A stretch of 64,000 bases of DNA from Halopiger xanaduensis SH-6 (GCF_000217715.1 NC_015666.1:1004270-1068269), one strand, 5' to 3'. Counted from the stretch's first letter, positions 9,954 to 18,782 are shown. The notes: generated from the letters alone by a model not told the origin. Made by a program: numbers and translations.

Positions 9954-10613
9954 ATGAGTTTCACCGCCAGCGCAATCGCAGCGAGTATCGTCGCGTTCAG
10001 CCTCACCAGCGCGATCGCGGCCGTCGCGAGCGGGATGCTGACGCTGTTCGTCCTCATCATCGTCGGGTTCACCGTCCTCTCGCAGGGTTCGGACGATTGG
10101 GGCCCCGCACAGCCCGCGCAGTCCTCGGCCGCCGGCTCCTCGAGACAGCACAAAACTGGTAAATCTAATGACAAGCAAAACCGGACGGGTCTCCTCGATC
10201 GAATCAGTGTTACGGGCGTGACCAACCGCGACGGCACGATAGTACTGGCAGAACGGGCGGCGGGACTCACGGCGGCCATCGGCGCGTTCGTCATGGCTTC
10301 GACGGCAGTGTTCACCATCACCGAGTGGATGGGGATCCACAACGTGCTGATCGGGGCGACGATGGCCGTACTCGCGTCGATCCACGCGCTGCGAATCAGT
10401 CAGGATAAGCCGATCATCGTTCTCGCCGGCGTGCTGGCGCTGCTCGGCGCGTGGACGGCCGCGGCGCCGTTCGTCCTCGGGGTTAGTCGGCCCCTCGTGA
10501 TGCAGATCAACGGCGTCGCCGGCGTCCTCATCGCGATCCTGTCTCTCGGCAGCGCGTACGGGATTTTGCAGACGTCACGATCGAGCCAGACGTCGGGCGC
10601 GACGGGCGCGTAA
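9954..10613 (+). CDS. Membrane protein with SPW-like repeat
   Basis: I read 219 residues from ATG 9954; the frame is open to 9888 but the added codons look non-coding. It begins with two hydrophobic stretches (about residues 4-45), then a Ser/Gln/Lys/Asn-rich soluble linker (about 48-80), then four more helices. The segment VLALLGAWTAAAPFVLGV, with a tryptophan followed by AAPFVLG in a membrane helix pair, resembles SPW-repeat proteins, a membrane family of unknown function. The lysine- and asparagine-containing linker is less acidic than neighbouring proteins. A CATATTGG box near 9917-9924 would place transcription start just before the ATG. Function unknown. Confidence 0.7.
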   Translation: MSFTASAIAASIVAFSLTSAIAAVASGMLTLFVLIIVGFTVLSQGSDDWGPAQPAQSSAAGSSRQHKTGKSNDKQNRTGLLDRISVTGVTNRDGTIVLAERAAGLTAAIGAFVMASTAVFTITEWMGIHNVLIGATMAVLASIHALRISQDKPIIVLAGVLALLGAWTAAAPFVLGVSRPLVMQINGVAGVLIAILSLGSAYGILQTSRSSQTSGATGA

Positions 10614-10697
10614 TCGCTGCGAAGCCGAATTCTCTGCATTTTCTCGTCGTCGCGACGATCGCGGTTCGCGTTTCGAACTCGAGCGGGACGCCGACCG

Positions 10698-10948
10698 TCA
10701 GCTACCGTTCTGCGACTCCGCGTCCATTTCCGTCTCATCCTCGAGGTCCGTCCCATCGCTCTGTTTCGCGACCTCCGGGTCGTGGACGATGACCTCGCCG
10801 GGGTCGGGATCGGCGGAGGCGTACTCGTCCCGAACCCGATCGTCTCCTCGAGTTCGCGGATCGCGCGCACCGTCAGTGCGCGGGCGAGATCGTCGGCGTC
10901 CGCGCGAGAGACGTCCCGGCCGAGTCCCTCGAGCGTGCCCGCACCCGC
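10698..10948 (-). pseudogene. Possible frameshifted small acidic protein gene
   Basis: Two reading frames on the minus strand join into one plausible haloarchaeal protein. The upstream frame reads LEGLGRDVSRADADDLAR and then IRELEETI. The downstream frame continues DEYASADPDPGEVIVHD to an acidic C-terminus ending at 10698. Adding one base in the GATCGGG stretch near 10830-10836 would fuse them as EETI-RVRDEYAS. No convincing start codon exists in the upstream frame, so the 5' end is unclear and more than one lesion is possible. The gene would diverge from the DUF2267 gene at 11012. It could also be a chance alignment of frames. Confidence 0.35.
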
Positions 10949-11011
10949 CCCGCGGCGATCCTTGCAACTGAGAGCCCAACCCCGATATCGCTGTCCGCCG
11001 ATGATCGACGT

Positions 11012-11419
11012 ATGCAGGAAGACGAATTCTACGGCCTCGTCCAGCAGGCAGGGCACCTCGAGTCGACGGATCGCACGCAGGCGGCGACCGAAGCGGTCCT
11101 CGAGACGCTCGGCGAGACGATGACCGGCGGCGAAGCCGGGGACGTCGCCGAGCAACTCCCGACCGAATTGGCGAGTGTCATCGAGGACGCCGACCACGAC
11201 GGCGCCGGCTACGACCGCGAGGAGTTCGTCGAGCGCGTCGGCGAGCACCTCCGCGGTGCAGACCTCGAGTCCGACGACGCCGAGCAGTACGCCGATGCGG
11301 TGACCGACGCGCTCGCGGTCGCGCTCACGGGCGGAGAACTCGAGAACCTGAAGTCGCAACTCGACAGCGGCCTCCACCCCCTGTTCGAAGGCGTGACGAT
11401 CGATCAGGAGGACGTCTGA
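11012..11419 (+). CDS. DUF2267 family protein
   Basis: The 135-residue, very acidic, all-helical protein matches DUF2267. It has two related halves, each with a Leu/Ala-rich helix pair and a T-G-G-E turn (TMTGGEAGDVAEQLP and ALTGGELENLKSQLDSGLHPLF). DREEFVERVG opens the second half, as is usual in the family, whose function is unknown. Some bacterial members sit near stress or CBS-domain genes. ATG 11012 begins MQEDEFYGLVQQ, a normal family N-terminus. Confidence 0.85.
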   Translation: MQEDEFYGLVQQAGHLESTDRTQAATEAVLETLGETMTGGEAGDVAEQLPTELASVIEDADHDGAGYDREEFVERVGEHLRGADLESDDAEQYADAVTDALAVALTGGELENLKSQLDSGLHPLFEGVTIDQEDV

Positions 11420-11494
11420 GCGGTCGATTCCGATCGTTTCTCCGTTCAGTTTCGTTCTGTTAGCGGCGACGCGTAGACGGTTTCGTTCGACCGA

Positions 11495-11659
11495 CTACGC
11501 GTCGGCCTCCCACGTCTCGAGACAGTCGTCGCTACAGAAGTAGTGGTAGACGGCGGTGCCGTCCTCGACGGTCGTGACGACTCGCTGGTCGGTCGACTGT
11601 GCGACTGGCGTGCCACAGACTCGGCACTCGGGTGAATCCTCGTCCGTCGAATCAGCCAT
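11495..11659 (-). CDS. Small zinc-binding protein, 54 residues
   Basis: Reading from ATG 11659 to TAG at 11495-11497 gives a 54-residue acidic protein. It has two cysteine knuckles: ECRVCGTPVAQ near residues 11-21 and YFCSDDCLETWEADA at the C-terminus. CxxC, about 23 residues, then Y-x-F-C-S-x-x-C-x-x-x-W is the treble-clef/TRASH-like pattern of several small haloarchaeal zinc proteins. Such proteins are abundant in the class and often affect growth or biofilm traits, but no role can be assigned here. The composition (Asp/Glu-rich ends, Cys pairs spaced correctly) makes chance very unlikely. Confidence 0.8.
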   Translation of the reverse strand: MADSTDEDSPECRVCGTPVAQSTDQRVVTTVEDGTAVYHYFCSDDCLETWEADA

Positions 11660-11831
11660 TACGTGGTGGATGGGTCGAGACCCACTTCAACGGATCCATT
11701 CCGGCGGAAACGGCCGCCCTCGAGAAATACCGGTCGAGCAACCGTCTAGCTGAGAATAAGCGGAACCGAAGTCCGGTCGCCGTCGATCGAGCGAGCCCGT
11801 GGGTCGGCGGACGCAACGCGCTCGAGCCGGC

Positions 11832-12005
11832 TTACCGCCACTCCTCGAGCGAGGCGGCGTCGGTCTCGGCCGTCGAGAGCCAGACGCCGTCGCGCGTGAT
11901 ATCGGCGATAACGAGGCGCGACTCGTCGTCGCTCTCGTCGATTGCCGCCACTACCTCGCGGCTGTCGGCCGATTCCGCCTCGACCGACCGTGCGTCGGGT
12001 GCCAT
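11832..12005 (-). CDS. DUF7556-like small protein, 57 residues
   Basis: A short acidic protein from ATG 12005. LVIADITRDGVWLS followed by a C-terminal EEWR is a conserved signature I recognise from small haloarchaeal proteins annotated as DUF7556; function unknown. The frame stays open upstream to 12239, but those codons run through an AT-rich promoter region and have non-halophilic composition, so the internal ATG is the start. GTTTTCAG on the minus strand near 12036-12043 is a reasonable TATA element. Confidence 0.7.
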   Translation of the reverse strand: MAPDARSVEAESADSREVVAAIDESDDESRLVIADITRDGVWLSTAETDAASLEEWR

Positions 12006-12375
12006 GTTCGGAGATGTGTGTGCGACCACTATGAATGTTCTGAAAACATCGCTATATGTGGTTGAATATGGGCTATATTCGGATATATTATCGAACAAAG
12101 AATACAATATACGGATTCGAGTAAACATCCAACCATCGGATAAAATCGTATCCGCCGCAGCAGGGCTATCGGCAGTTCGTCCTTTCTCGAGTTCGATCCC
12201 GGTCTCGATCGAGACGCGCGGTCTCCTCAGACGTCTCATCCGTTCGGGCGCACGGGTCGCGCGAGCGTGGCCGCCGCTCGGTTGGAACGACGATCGTGAA
12301 CCGACCGAAACGGGAACGGGAACGGAAAACGAACGAATTGGGGTCGAAACCGACCTTCCGATCCGACGCAGCGTT
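12006..12375. promoter_or_regulatory. Intergenic region with AT-rich patch and inverted repeat
   Basis: No gene is supported in these 370 bp. The half next to the DUF7556 gene (about 12030-12150) is unusually AT-rich for this genome. It holds GAATAT, a five-base spacer and ATATTC (12064-12080), a perfect 6-bp inverted repeat 60-75 bp upstream of that gene's start, a plausible regulator site. The remainder, beside the purU 3' end, is ordinary GC-rich sequence without signals I can name. Confidence 0.4.
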
Positions 12376-13326
12376 TTACTGATCCTCGGCGATCGCGCTG
12401 CCGATGCCGTCGACCGGCCGATCCGGCGTCACGTCGTCGATCTCCGCGGGCAGTCCGAGCTGGTACCGGTCGCCGTTCTCCCGAACGGACGTTCGGCCGC
12501 GGTGGACCGAGACGTCGCCGTTCAGGTGCAGCCGTACCGCCTCGAGCAGGGCGTCGGCCTCGAGCGGCTGGCCGCGGCGCTTCATCTCGTCCAGATCGGC
12601 GTCGTCGGGGACGTCGAACGCGCGCTGGGTAATGATCGGCCCCTGATCGAGGTCGGTCGTCACGTAGTGGGCGGTGACGCCGGCGACGCGGACGCCCTCG
12701 TCGAGCGCCTGTCGGTAGGCCTCGGCGCCAGGGAACGCGGGCAGCAGCGAGGGGTGGACGTTGATGATCCGGTCCTCGTAGCGGAAGACGACGTTCGGGC
12801 TCAGGATCCGCATGTAGCGGGCGAGCACGATCAGGTCCGCGTCGTACTCCTCGAGGAGGTCGATGAGTTCGTCCTCGTTCTGCCGGCCCTTCTCGTCGCC
12901 GATGTCGTGGAACGGAACGTCGTACTGTTCGGCCAGGGGCTGGAGGTCGTCGTGGTTGCCGATCACCACGCCGATGTCGGCGCCGAGTTCGTCGTTGGCC
13001 CACGCCTCGAACAGCGCCTCGAGGCAGTGGCTCTCCTTGGTGACGAGGACGGCGATCTGCTGGTTCTCGCGGTCGGCGGGGAACCGCACTTTGACGTCGA
13101 GGCCGAGGTCGTCCCCGAGGTCGTGCAGGTCCGCTCGGAGGGTTTCCTCCGTACAGACCATCTCCGAGGTGTCGACGGCGAGGTACATCCGGAAGACGCC
13201 GTCGCGAACCGCCTGGTCGAGGTCCTCGATGTTGATTCCGCGCTCGAACAGGAGGCTCGTCACGTTGGCGATCAGTCCGGTGTCGTCCTCTCCGATCACC
13301 GTGATTTCGGTCAGGTCAGTCGTCAA
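12376..13326 (-). CDS. purU: Formyltetrahydrofolate deformylase PurU
   Basis: PurU hydrolyses 10-formyl-THF to THF and formate, balancing one-carbon pools and feeding formate to purine synthesis. The protein has an N-terminal ACT domain (TEITVIGEDDTGLIANVTSLL), then a hinge (RFPADRENQQIAVLV), then the formyltransferase-type hydrolase domain. That domain carries RYMRILSP, IINVHPSLLPAFPGAEAY and GVTAHYVTTDLDQGPII, the last two containing the catalytic His/Asp region. The C-terminal 30 or so residues extend beyond bacterial PurU. I choose TTG 13326 rather than GTG 13335, because GGAGGTG lies exactly six bases upstream of the TTG and the protein then begins MTTDLTEITVIG. It faces away from the HalOD1 gene. 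Confidence 0.9.
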   Translation of the reverse strand: MTTDLTEITVIGEDDTGLIANVTSLLFERGINIEDLDQAVRDGVFRMYLAVDTSEMVCTEETLRADLHDLGDDLGLDVKVRFPADRENQQIAVLVTKESHCLEALFEAWANDELGADIGVVIGNHDDLQPLAEQYDVPFHDIGDEKGRQNEDELIDLLEEYDADLIVLARYMRILSPNVVFRYEDRIINVHPSLLPAFPGAEAYRQALDEGVRVAGVTAHYVTTDLDQGPIITQRAFDVPDDADLDEMKRRGQPLEADALLEAVRLHLNGDVSVHRGRTSVRENGDRYQLGLPAEIDDVTPDRPVDGIGSAIAEDQ

Positions 13327-13332
13327 CGAGAC

Positions 13333-13339
13333 CACCTCC
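13333..13339 (-). promoter_or_regulatory. Shine-Dalgarno deciding the purU TTG start
   Basis: GGAGGTG on the minus strand ends six bases before TTG 13326. A strong ribosome binding site is uncommon among the leaderless genes here. A CTTTTAG TATA-like element near 13387-13393 predicts transcription start near 13361, giving a leader of about 35 nt, consistent with SD-led initiation. Confidence 0.7.
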
Positions 13340-13549
13340 GCTCGAGCGTACGTCGATCCATCACGTCGGTCTCAGTCCGCGGGCGGCTAAAAGTCCTGCT
13401 TTCCGTCCGTCGACGTGCCACGGACCCGCACCCGCATTCGGCGCTCCGATCGTCCGGATTCGCGTCTCGAACCTGCGCGCGAGTGCGACGTATGACGGGC
13501 GCCTCCGTCGGGGCCGGCCCCCGTCCCGGGGTTCACTTTGTTTTGTCGT

Positions 13550-13584
13550 ACAATTTCGTGTAAATTGTCTGACGGGGTTTTATG
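13550..13584 (+). promoter_or_regulatory. Inverted repeat plus TATA box ahead of HalOD1 gene
   Basis: ACAATTT, a five-base spacer CGTGT and AAATTGT form a perfect 7-bp inverted repeat at 13550-13568. It ends about nine bases before GGTTTTATG (TATA near 13577-13583), where a transcription factor would flank BRE/TATA. Predicted transcription start is near 13608, about 40 nt before the ATG at 13649, which has an AAGGTGA Shine-Dalgarno. The rest of the 313-bp gap between purU and this gene shows nothing else. Confidence 0.5.
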
Positions 13585-13648
13585 CCACCGTTTGTGGTAC
13601 GCGTTTCCAGTCACGCGGAGTGACAGTCACCGAACCCAAGGTGAAACG

Positions 13649-13963
13649 ATGACAGCAACACGACCGACGTACGGCGGCTCGCGGATCGACTACGAAACGG
13701 AGACGGCGGTCGTCTCCCACGACTGGACCGGCGACGACTCGCTCGCCGAAACGATCATCGCAACGATCGCGGATCTCTCGGGGTCGGATCCGGCGGCGCT
13801 CGACCGGCTCTACGACCGCATCGACCCCGACAGCCTCGAGACGATCTTCGCGCCGGCGAACGGCTCGGCCACCCGGGACAGCGGACGGGTATCCTTCCGG
13901 TTGGACGTGTACGAGATCACGGTCCACGCGTCCGGCGCCGTCGTCGTCACCCGGTCGACGTAG
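13649..13963 (+). CDS. Stand-alone HalOD1 output-domain protein
   Basis: The 104 residues are made almost wholly of one HalOD1 domain: LAETIIATIADLSGSDPAALDRLYDRIDPDSLETIF, quoted here as LAETIIATIADLSG, then LYDRIDPDSLETIF, then GRVSFRLDVYEITVHASGAVVV. HalOD1 is a haloarchaeal output module usually attached to receiver or PAS domains; alone it is presumed regulatory. ATG 13649 is preceded at the right distance by AAGGTGA, so translation is probably SD-dependent, and the frame upstream of it (to 13538) crosses the promoter. Target and ligand unknown. Confidence 0.85.
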   Translation: MTATRPTYGGSRIDYETETAVVSHDWTGDDSLAETIIATIADLSGSDPAALDRLYDRIDPDSLETIFAPANGSATRDSGRVSFRLDVYEITVHASGAVVVTRST

Positions 13964-14010
13964 GGCCGACTGGGAGCGACGCCGTCGCGGTCGCATCGTT
14001 TTCGACGAGG

Positions 14011-14436
14011 TTATCCCGACGATCGCTCGAGTTCGCGATCCCCAGCGTCGGCGACGTCACGATCGCCTGCCCGCTCGGTCTCGCGTTGCTGTGCGAGGTA
14101 CCGCTCGACGTCGGCGATCGTTTCCGTTTCCACCAGCGTCTCGAGTCGCCGTTCGAACTCCGCGTCGGAGAGGTCGCCGTCTGCGTACCGCGTTCGCAGC
14201 CGTTCGAGCGCGTCTTCGGGCGTCGAGTCGGTCTCGTCGGCCGGTTCCTCGTCCGACTCTTCGAGGAGCGGGGCGAGCCTGTCGAGCAACTCGCCGCCGA
14301 AGATGAACCCGAAGATTACGACGAGGATCGCGACCGAAGACTCGAGCACCGCGAGCGCGACGAACGCGGCGATGAGCGCGATGATGACGGCGGCCGCCGG
14401 CATCGTAATTTGCAGCCTCGACCGGTTGGTAGCCAT
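14011..14436 (-). CDS. SHOCT-domain membrane protein
   Basis: About 141 residues with two membrane helices (AAAVIIALIAAFVALAVLE and VAILVVIFGFIFGGELL) separated by a very short turn. A charged linker follows, then a SHOCT motif: EDALERLRTRYADGDLSDAEFERRLETLVE, with the key L-x-x-R-Y-A-x-G-E/D-I/L-x-x-x-E-F core, quoted in part as LRTRYADGDLSDAEF. SHOCT is a short oligomerisation or regulatory module. An acidic/Arg-rich tail ends the protein. The frame is open to 14514; ATG 14436 is preferred because a CTTTTTG TATA-like box lies near 14457-14463 and the protein then starts MATNRSRLQI just before the first helix. Confidence 0.8.
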   Translation of the reverse strand: MATNRSRLQITMPAAAVIIALIAAFVALAVLESSVAILVVIFGFIFGGELLDRLAPLLEESDEEPADETDSTPEDALERLRTRYADGDLSDAEFERRLETLVETETIADVERYLAQQRETERAGDRDVADAGDRELERSSG

Positions 14437-14668
14437 GCGGTAGTGTTCGTGAGCGAACACAAAAAGCTCCGGCCCGGTCAACAGTCGATCGTCACCGTTC
14501 GTTGCCGTGGTCATCGATTGGTCGTTTCGCGTGGCCGTTTTGCCTTACGGCGCGTCGTCACCGACGCGGTCTCAGTAGCAGCGTGCCGCGACTCCTCCCT
14601 TATCCACGAACGTGTAATACAGCGCAAAGACGAAAGCATTTTTGAGCACGGTTACGGGATATCAGGTG

Positions 14669-14920
14669 ATGACCGCCTACACCGCGACGGTGACCGTCCG
14701 ACTCAAACGCGGCGTGTTAGATCCCGAGGCCGAGACGACGAAACAGGCCCTCGAGCGCTTGGGCTTCGAACTCGAGGACCTGCGCTCGGCCGACCGCTTC
14801 GAGGTCGACCTCGAGGCCGAATCGGCCGACGCCGCCCGCGAGCGCGCCGACGAGATGGCCGAGCGGCTGCTGGCGAACCCGACCATCCACGACTACGACG
14901 TGGAGGTCGCCGAGCGATAG
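14669..14920 (+). CDS. purS: FGAM synthase subunit PurS
   Basis: The small 83-residue subunit bridges PurQ and PurL and channels ammonia in phosphoribosylformylglycinamidine synthesis. MTAYTATVTVRLKRGVLDPE, then LERLGFE, DLRSADRFEVDLE and a C-terminal VEVAE match the family along its whole length. The stop TAG abuts the ATG of purQ with no spacer, so the two are co-translated. Codons upstream to 14642 (MSTVTGYQV) look like leader and are not needed; GGTG just upstream of ATG 14669 is a weak SD. purL is not in the window. Confidence 0.93.
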   Translation: MTAYTATVTVRLKRGVLDPEAETTKQALERLGFELEDLRSADRFEVDLEAESADAARERADEMAERLLANPTIHDYDVEVAER

Positions 14921-15610
14921 ATGACGGTTGCAATTATCAGATTCGGCGGCTCGAACTGCGACCGCGACGCCGCGCGCGCCCTCGAGCACCTCGGCATCGA
15001 CGCCGAGATCGTCTGGCACGAGGACGGTCTCCCCGAGGATACCACCGGTATCGTCCTCCCGGGCGGGTTCTCCTACGGGGACTACCTGCGGGCCGGCGCG
15101 ATGGCCGCTCGCTCCCCGATCGTGGCGGAGGTTCGCGAGGCCGCGAGCGAGGGCGTCCCCGTCCTCGGCGTCTGCAACGGCGCCCAGATCGGCTGCGAAT
15201 CCGGTCTGACGGAGGGCGCCTTCACGACCAACGAGAGCGCGCGCTTCCAGTGCGAACACGTCTACCTGCGGGTCGAGCGCGACGACACGCCCTGGACCGC
15301 CGCCTACGAGGAGGGCGAGGTCATCGAGGTCCCGATCGCCCACGGCGAGGGCCGCTACGAGATCCGCGACGAGCGACTCGACGAACTCGAGGAAGAGGAC
15401 CGGATCCTCTTTCGCTACTGCGACGAGAACGGCGAGACCGGACCGGAGGTCAATCCGAACGGCTCGAAACACAACGTCGCGGGCGTGCTCGGCGACCGCG
15501 ACACCGTCGCGGTGTTGATGCCCCACCCCGAACGCGCGACGCTGCCCGACGTCGGCCCGACCGACGGACAGGGCGTCCTCCGGGGCTTCGAGACCGGCAT
15601 CGACGCCTAG
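14921..15610 (+). CDS. purQ: FGAM synthase glutaminase subunit PurQ
   Basis: The 229-residue class I glutamine amidotransferase supplies ammonia to PurL. FGGSNCDRDAARAL at the N-terminus, LPGGFSYGDYLRAGAMAA, the nucleophile C85 in VLGVCNGAQIG, and the His-x-Glu pair in MPHPERA near the C-terminus complete the catalytic triad. NPNGSKHNVAGV is also family-typical. It directly follows purS. CTTATTTTCTTCC just after its stop is T-rich and could serve as a terminator or as the promoter of the kinase gene downstream. Confidence 0.95.
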   Translation: MTVAIIRFGGSNCDRDAARALEHLGIDAEIVWHEDGLPEDTTGIVLPGGFSYGDYLRAGAMAARSPIVAEVREAASEGVPVLGVCNGAQIGCESGLTEGAFTTNESARFQCEHVYLRVERDDTPWTAAYEEGEVIEVPIAHGEGRYEIRDERLDELEEEDRILFRYCDENGETGPEVNPNGSKHNVAGVLGDRDTVAVLMPHPERATLPDVGPTDGQGVLRGFETGIDA

Positions 15611-15729
15611 GCCGCCACACTTATTTTCTTCCTGGGTTACAGAAGCAACGATTACGTTCCGTTCGGCGGGACGTCGGTTGCGACGATGACAGACGACGAG
15701 CGGCGAACCGACTGCGACTTCACCTACCG

Positions 15730-18700
15730 ATGGCCCCCACGATCCGTGCCGTCTACGCCGACGCCGATCCGTCGGATGAGGTCGTCGCCGTCCTGCGAGA
15801 CGCCGGGATCGAACCCGACGTCGTCGGGACGGCCGCCGACTGTCTGGCGGCCCTCTCGAGTGCCGACTGCGTCGTGATCGGCGGACCGCTCCCCGACGGC
15901 TCACCCGCCACTCTCTGCACGCGGATCAGAGCGCAGTGCGGGGACGTCCCGATCGTCGTGGCGCCGACGGCGGCCGACGGCAGCGAGGAACTCGCGGGCA
16001 ACGTGATCGCCGCGGGTGCGGACGGCTACGTGCCCCGATCGCAGGGCGTCGCGATGCTCGCCACGCGGCTGCACGATCTGCTGCAGGCGCAGTCCCGCTC
16101 GTCGTCGGCCGACGACGATATCGAGACCGCGTCCGAGCCGCCGAGCCCGGACGCCGCCGCCGAGCGACGCGAGCCGACCCCCACCGACGCCGATCGGAAC
16201 CGGATCGCCGCGCTCGAGGCCCTGCAGGAAACGACGCACGAACTGCTCCGCGCCGAGTCAGCCGCCGAGATCGCGGCGATCGTCACGGCCGCAACCGAAC
16301 ACGTCGTCGACGACCCGCTCGCAGCGCTCTATCTCCGGACTGACGACGACGGTCACATTGCGACCGGCGACCGAACCGCGTCGGAGAGGCTCGAGCCCGT
16401 CGGAACGACCCCCCGTCTCGAGGCGGTCGCCGACGACGTTCGGCGCGTCGGCCCCGGAGACGGACTCCTCTGGCGGGCGTACACGGCCGCGGAACCGACC
16501 GTCGTCGCCGACATCACGCCCGATCACACGCCCCACCCGATCGCCGACGCGACCGGCACCGTCGCGTTGCAGCCGCTCGGGGAGCACGGCCTACTGGCGG
16601 TCGGCTCCGGGCCGGAGACCGACCTCGACGCCGTCGCCGTCCACCTTCTCGGCGTGCTGGCCGCGACGGCGGAAGCGGCGCTCGACCGGGCCGTCCGCGA
16701 GCGCGAACTCGAGCGCACCGAGGCTATCGTCGAGACGGTCGGCGACGGCGTCTACTCGCTGGACTCGGCGGGCCGGTTCGTCACGGTCAACGACGCGATG
16801 ACCGAGGTGACGGGCTACGAGCGCGTCGACCTCGTCGGCGCGCACATCTCGACGATCCTCACCGACGAGAGCGCCGAACGCCGCCGCAAGCGGATCCGCG
16901 CGCTCTCCTCCGCCGGTCGAGTCGATAACCACGAACGGGACGGGGAAGCGATCGCAGCCTACGAGGTCACCCTCGAGACGCGCGACGGTCGGCGGGTTCC
17001 CTGCGAGATCAACGCGGCGCTGACCGGTCCCGACGGCGACCTCGAGGGCACCGTCGGAATCGTCCGGGACATCAGCGATCGCAAGCGGATGCAACACGAA
17101 CTGGTCGCTCACGAGGCGAAGATCGCGAACCTCCACGAGGTCGCGTCCCGGCTGGACGACTGCGAGACGCGCGAGGAGATCTACGCGCTCACCCTCGAGG
17201 CGGCGGAGGAGGTGCTGCACTTCGACGCCTGCGTCGTCGACGTCGCGGAGGGCGAGTCCCTCGTCAAGAAGGCGATCTCGTCGGAGATCGACGAGGAGTA
17301 CGCTCGGACGATGTCGATCGACGAGGGAATCGCCGGGAAGACCTACCAAACGGGACAAACCTATCGGATCGCGGACGTTGCGGCCAGCGAGGACGCCGCG
17401 CCCGAGAGCGACGAATTCCGGTCGGCGCTTTCCGTGCCGATCGGGGAGACGGGCGTCTTTCAGGCGGTTTCGACGGACCCGGACGCGTTCGACGCCGAGG
17501 ACGCGGAGCTCGCGGAACTGCTGCTCTCCCACGTCGCCGACGCGCTCGATCGGTTCGACTTCGAAGCGGAGATCCGCGCGGAGCGCGACCGGTTCGCCGC
17601 GCTCTTCGAGAACGTCCCCGACGCGGCCGTCATCGCACACCACACCGAGTCCGGGGAACCGATCGTCGAGGCCGTCAACCCCGCGTTCGAGCATCTCTTC
17701 GGCTACGAGGCGGACAATCTGGTCGGCGAACCGCTCGACGAACGCATCGTTCCGCCCGACCGAAGCGCCGCGGCGATGGCGATCAACAGGCGGAGCAACC
17801 GGGGTTCCGTCGTCGAAACCGAGGGCAAACGCAGGACCGCGGACGGCCTGCGGGATTTCATGATCCGCGTCGTGCCGGTGACGACCGACGCGTCGGCGGG
17901 CGGAGACGACGAGGGGGACAACGACGAGGCGTCGGTCGAACGAACCGTCGGACTCTACACCGACATCACCGACCGCAAGCGGCAACAGCAGCAACTCGAG
18001 ATCCTCAATCGCGTGTTACGCCACGACCTGCGCAACGGGATGAACATCATCGACGGCTGCGCCGAAGAACTCGCCGACCGACTCGCGGATGACGGGACCG
18101 AAGCGGCCGAGTACGCGACGATCATCCGGGAGCGCGCCGACGACCTCCTCGGCCTCGCCGAGAAGACCCGCGCGGTCGAGCGCACCCTCGAGCGCGACGA
18201 GGCGATACACAAACCGGTCGACCTCGTCTCGGTGTTGCAGCAGGTGACCGACCGGCTCGAGTGTACGTACGCTTCGAACGAGGGAAAGCCCGCCGCCCTC
18301 ACCGTCGAACTGGCCGACTCGGTCCCAGAGCAGTGTTTCGTTCGCGGGACCGACTACCTCGAGACGGCGATCTTTCAGGTGCTCGAGAACGCGGTCGAAC
18401 ACAACGACAGCGCGGCGCCGACGATCGAGATTCGGCTGTCAGATGCGTCGGCGGGCGACGGATCGGGCGGCGAAAACGGGGGTCCCGACGAGATGGTCAC
18501 GCTTTCGATCGCCGACGACGGCCCCGGTATCCCCGACGAAGAGCGTGCGCTCCTCCAGGAGGATCGAGAGATCACGCAGTTGCGCCACGCGAGCGGCCTC
18601 GGACTCTGGCTGGTCAACTGGGTCGTCTCGCAGTCGGGCGGCCAGCTCGCGTTCCGCGCGAATCAGCCTCGTGGAACGGTCGTCGACATTCGGCTGCCTC

Positions 18701-18756
18701 GAGTTGATTCCGAATCGGCGCGAGTCGGTACCGACGAATCGGCGAGCGGTGACTGA
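15730..18756 (+). CDS. Multi-domain sensor histidine kinase (Rec-GAF-PAS-GAF-PAS-HK)
   Basis: The 1008-residue soluble kinase starts with a receiver-like domain (about 1-115: IRAVYADADPSDEVVAVL, then DCVVIGGPLPDG), in which the usual phosphoacceptor Asp is not where expected. GAF (about 155-320), PAS (about 330-450; VETVGDGVYSLDSAGRFV), GAF (about 470-610), PAS (about 620-745; FAALFENVPDAAVIAHH) and a HisKA-type domain follow. Phosphoacceptor H765 lies in RVLRHDLRNGMN. The ATPase domain has N-box VLENAVEHN, G1 IADDGPGIP and G2 ASGLGLWLVNWV. Reading frame continues far upstream of 15730 but only as antisense-like sequence over purS and purQ. No cognate response regulator is adjacent. The stimulus is unknown; GAF and PAS domains suggest a small molecule, redox or light. 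Confidence 0.9.
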   Translation: MAPTIRAVYADADPSDEVVAVLRDAGIEPDVVGTAADCLAALSSADCVVIGGPLPDGSPATLCTRIRAQCGDVPIVVAPTAADGSEELAGNVIAAGADGYVPRSQGVAMLATRLHDLLQAQSRSSSADDDIETASEPPSPDAAAERREPTPTDADRNRIAALEALQETTHELLRAESAAEIAAIVTAATEHVVDDPLAALYLRTDDDGHIATGDRTASERLEPVGTTPRLEAVADDVRRVGPGDGLLWRAYTAAEPTVVADITPDHTPHPIADATGTVALQPLGEHGLLAVGSGPETDLDAVAVHLLGVLAATAEAALDRAVRERELERTEAIVETVGDGVYSLDSAGRFVTVNDAMTEVTGYERVDLVGAHISTILTDESAERRRKRIRALSSAGRVDNHERDGEAIAAYEVTLETRDGRRVPCEINAALTGPDGDLEGTVGIVRDISDRKRMQHELVAHEAKIANLHEVASRLDDCETREEIYALTLEAAEEVLHFDACVVDVAEGESLVKKAISSEIDEEYARTMSIDEGIAGKTYQTGQTYRIADVAASEDAAPESDEFRSALSVPIGETGVFQAVSTDPDAFDAEDAELAELLLSHVADALDRFDFEAEIRAERDRFAALFENVPDAAVIAHHTESGEPIVEAVNPAFEHLFGYEADNLVGEPLDERIVPPDRSAAAMAINRRSNRGSVVETEGKRRTADGLRDFMIRVVPVTTDASAGGDDEGDNDEASVERTVGLYTDITDRKRQQQQLEILNRVLRHDLRNGMNIIDGCAEELADRLADDGTEAAEYATIIRERADDLLGLAEKTRAVERTLERDEAIHKPVDLVSVLQQVTDRLECTYASNEGKPAALTVELADSVPEQCFVRGTDYLETAIFQVLENAVEHNDSAAPTIEIRLSDASAGDGSGGENGGPDEMVTLSIADDGPGIPDEERALLQEDREITQLRHASGLGLWLVNWVVSQSGGQLAFRANQPRGTVVDIRLPRVDSESARVGTDESASGD

Positions 18757-18782
18757 CGACCGGCAACTGGCGAGTCCGTTCG

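Noticed and set aside
14086-15729. Upstream extension of the sensor kinase frame
   Set aside because: It overlaps purS and purQ and is Arg-rich; the kinase begins at ATG 15730.
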